Positions 63,428 through 64,000 of a DNA stretch of 64,000 nucleotides are shown here, one piece after another. This DNA comes from Rhodococcus sp. 1163 (GTDB lineage: Bacteria; Actinomycetota; Actinomycetes; Mycobacteriales; Mycobacteriaceae). The notes under the pieces were generated by a model that ran no database searches, was not told the origin of the DNA, and saw only the letters and a program-made list of their open reading frames with translations. Every line of letters begins with the position of its first letter. The stretch's first letter is position 1. The stretch spans positions 496,001 through 560,000 of the forward strand of contig NZ_MKKX01000038.1 of assembly GCF_002091985.1 (NCBI RefSeq), written 5' to 3'. The translations under genes and the position numbers were made by a program.

Positions 63428-64000
63428 GTGAGTACCCAACTGCTTCTCGGTGGACGGATCTACAGTCCGACGGCTCCCGACGCGAGCGCTATGGCAATTA
63501 CCGACGGAATCGTGACCTGGACAGGTGAGGATCGAACCGGCCGCGCGTTGCACCCCGGCGCCCAAGAAATCGACCTTGCCGGCGCGTTCGTAGCCCCCGC
63601 ATTCGTCGACACACACGTCCACACCACCGCGTACGGTCTTGCTCTCGGTGCGCTCGATCTGAGTGCGTGCCGCTCGCGCGGAGAGTGTGTGCAGGCGATA
63701 CGCCGCTACGCGCTGAAAAGCTCCGATCCGTTGATCTGGGGGAACGGCTGGGACGACACGGCATGGGACGAGCCTGGTGTGCTCTCGACCTCGGACCTGG
63801 ACGAAGCCGCGCCCGGCAGGCCGATCTATCTCGTTCGAGTGGACGGCCACAGCGCCGCAAGTTCGACGGTTCTCCGCGCCGCCAGTGGCGCGCTGAACGC
63901 CCTCGCGGGGTTTCATCCCGAGCACGCACTTACCGGCGACGCTCATCACTCCGTTCGTCGCGCCGCACTGAAACTTTTGACTCCAGCCGCTCGAGCGGCC
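63428..64000 (+). CDS. Amidohydrolase (YtcJ-like), N-terminal part, cut by window end
   Basis: A GTG at 63428 opens a frame that stays open to base 64000 (191 residues). STQLLLGGRIYSPTAPDASAMAITDGIVTWTGED and DLAGAFVAPAFVDTHVHTTAYGLALGALDLSACRSRGE show the amidohydrolase entry strand and the HxH metal site (HVH). WGNGWDDTAWDE and PIYLVRVDGHSAASSTVLRAA are typical of the YtcJ/amidohydrolase-3 subgroup. The remaining metal ligands lie beyond the window. These enzymes hydrolyse amides or esters of unknown nature. The gene starts 17 bp after the FxsA stop. Confidence 0.85.
   Translation, partial: MSTQLLLGGRIYSPTAPDASAMAITDGIVTWTGEDRTGRALHPGAQEIDLAGAFVAPAFVDTHVHTTAYGLALGALDLSACRSRGECVQAIRRYALKSSDPLIWGNGWDDTAWDEPGVLSTSDLDEAAPGRPIYLVRVDGHSAASSTVLRAASGALNALAGFHPEHALTGDAHHSVRRAALKLLTPAARAA

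Overview
The window is chromosomal DNA from a high-GC actinobacterium, most likely Rhodococcus or the closely related Rhodococcoides. The evidence is a mycothiol ligase (mshC), a complete Pup-proteasome locus, PafBC, helY next to tatAC, a cobL/cobK/cobIJ/cobH/cobG set, many GTG starts, and gene order that follows the Mycobacterium tuberculosis Rv2136c-Rv2064 order as I remember it. No sequence comparison could be run, so family names rest on motifs, length and context.

Layout. 1-4614: start of an aldo/keto reductase, then uppP, a histidine phosphatase, DUF3090, an SCO1664-type protein and mshC, a block conserved in actinobacteria. 4681-18347 looks like an accessory insert: a four-gene type II Wadjet (JetABCD/EptABCD) anti-plasmid system on the minus strand, a divergent Xre-RES toxin-antitoxin pair, a small protein resembling a piece of the GyrA tower, and a nirBD assimilatory nitrite reductase operon. 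18483-26782: PAC2 protein, metH, HAD phosphatase, hisE, hisG, a thioesterase and a RecB-like nuclease. 26934-38711: trmI followed by the pupylation and proteasome machinery (mpa, dop, pup, prcB, prcA, pafA) and the DNA-damage activators pafB and pafC. A PAP2/diacylglycerol-kinase fusion sits inside this block on the other strand. 38834-46022: tatA, tatC, helY, a repeat-rich DUF4333 membrane protein, a 5'-3' exonuclease and an Xaa-Pro peptidase. 46024-56316: F420-type reductase, SDR and cobalamin genes (cobL, cobK, cobIJ, cobH, cobG, cobN), with a cobalamin riboswitch in front of cobN. 56334-64000: PPOX and VOC proteins, a PmbA/TldD pair, a TauE-like permease, a two-component system, an FxsA protein and a truncated amidohydrolase.

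How the genes work together. Dop deamidates Pup, PafA attaches it to substrates, Mpa unfolds the pupylated proteins and PrcBA degrades them. CobG-H-IJ-K-L and CobN build the corrin ring and insert cobalt, and MetH uses the finished cofactor. JetA-C form an SMC-type complex and JetD is its nuclease, expected to cut small circular plasmids. At least fourteen start codons, including those of the Wadjet operon, pafA, pafB, dop, metH and cobG, lie exactly 6-7 nt downstream of a TANNNT -10 box. This is the signature of leaderless transcription and it was used to choose several starts.
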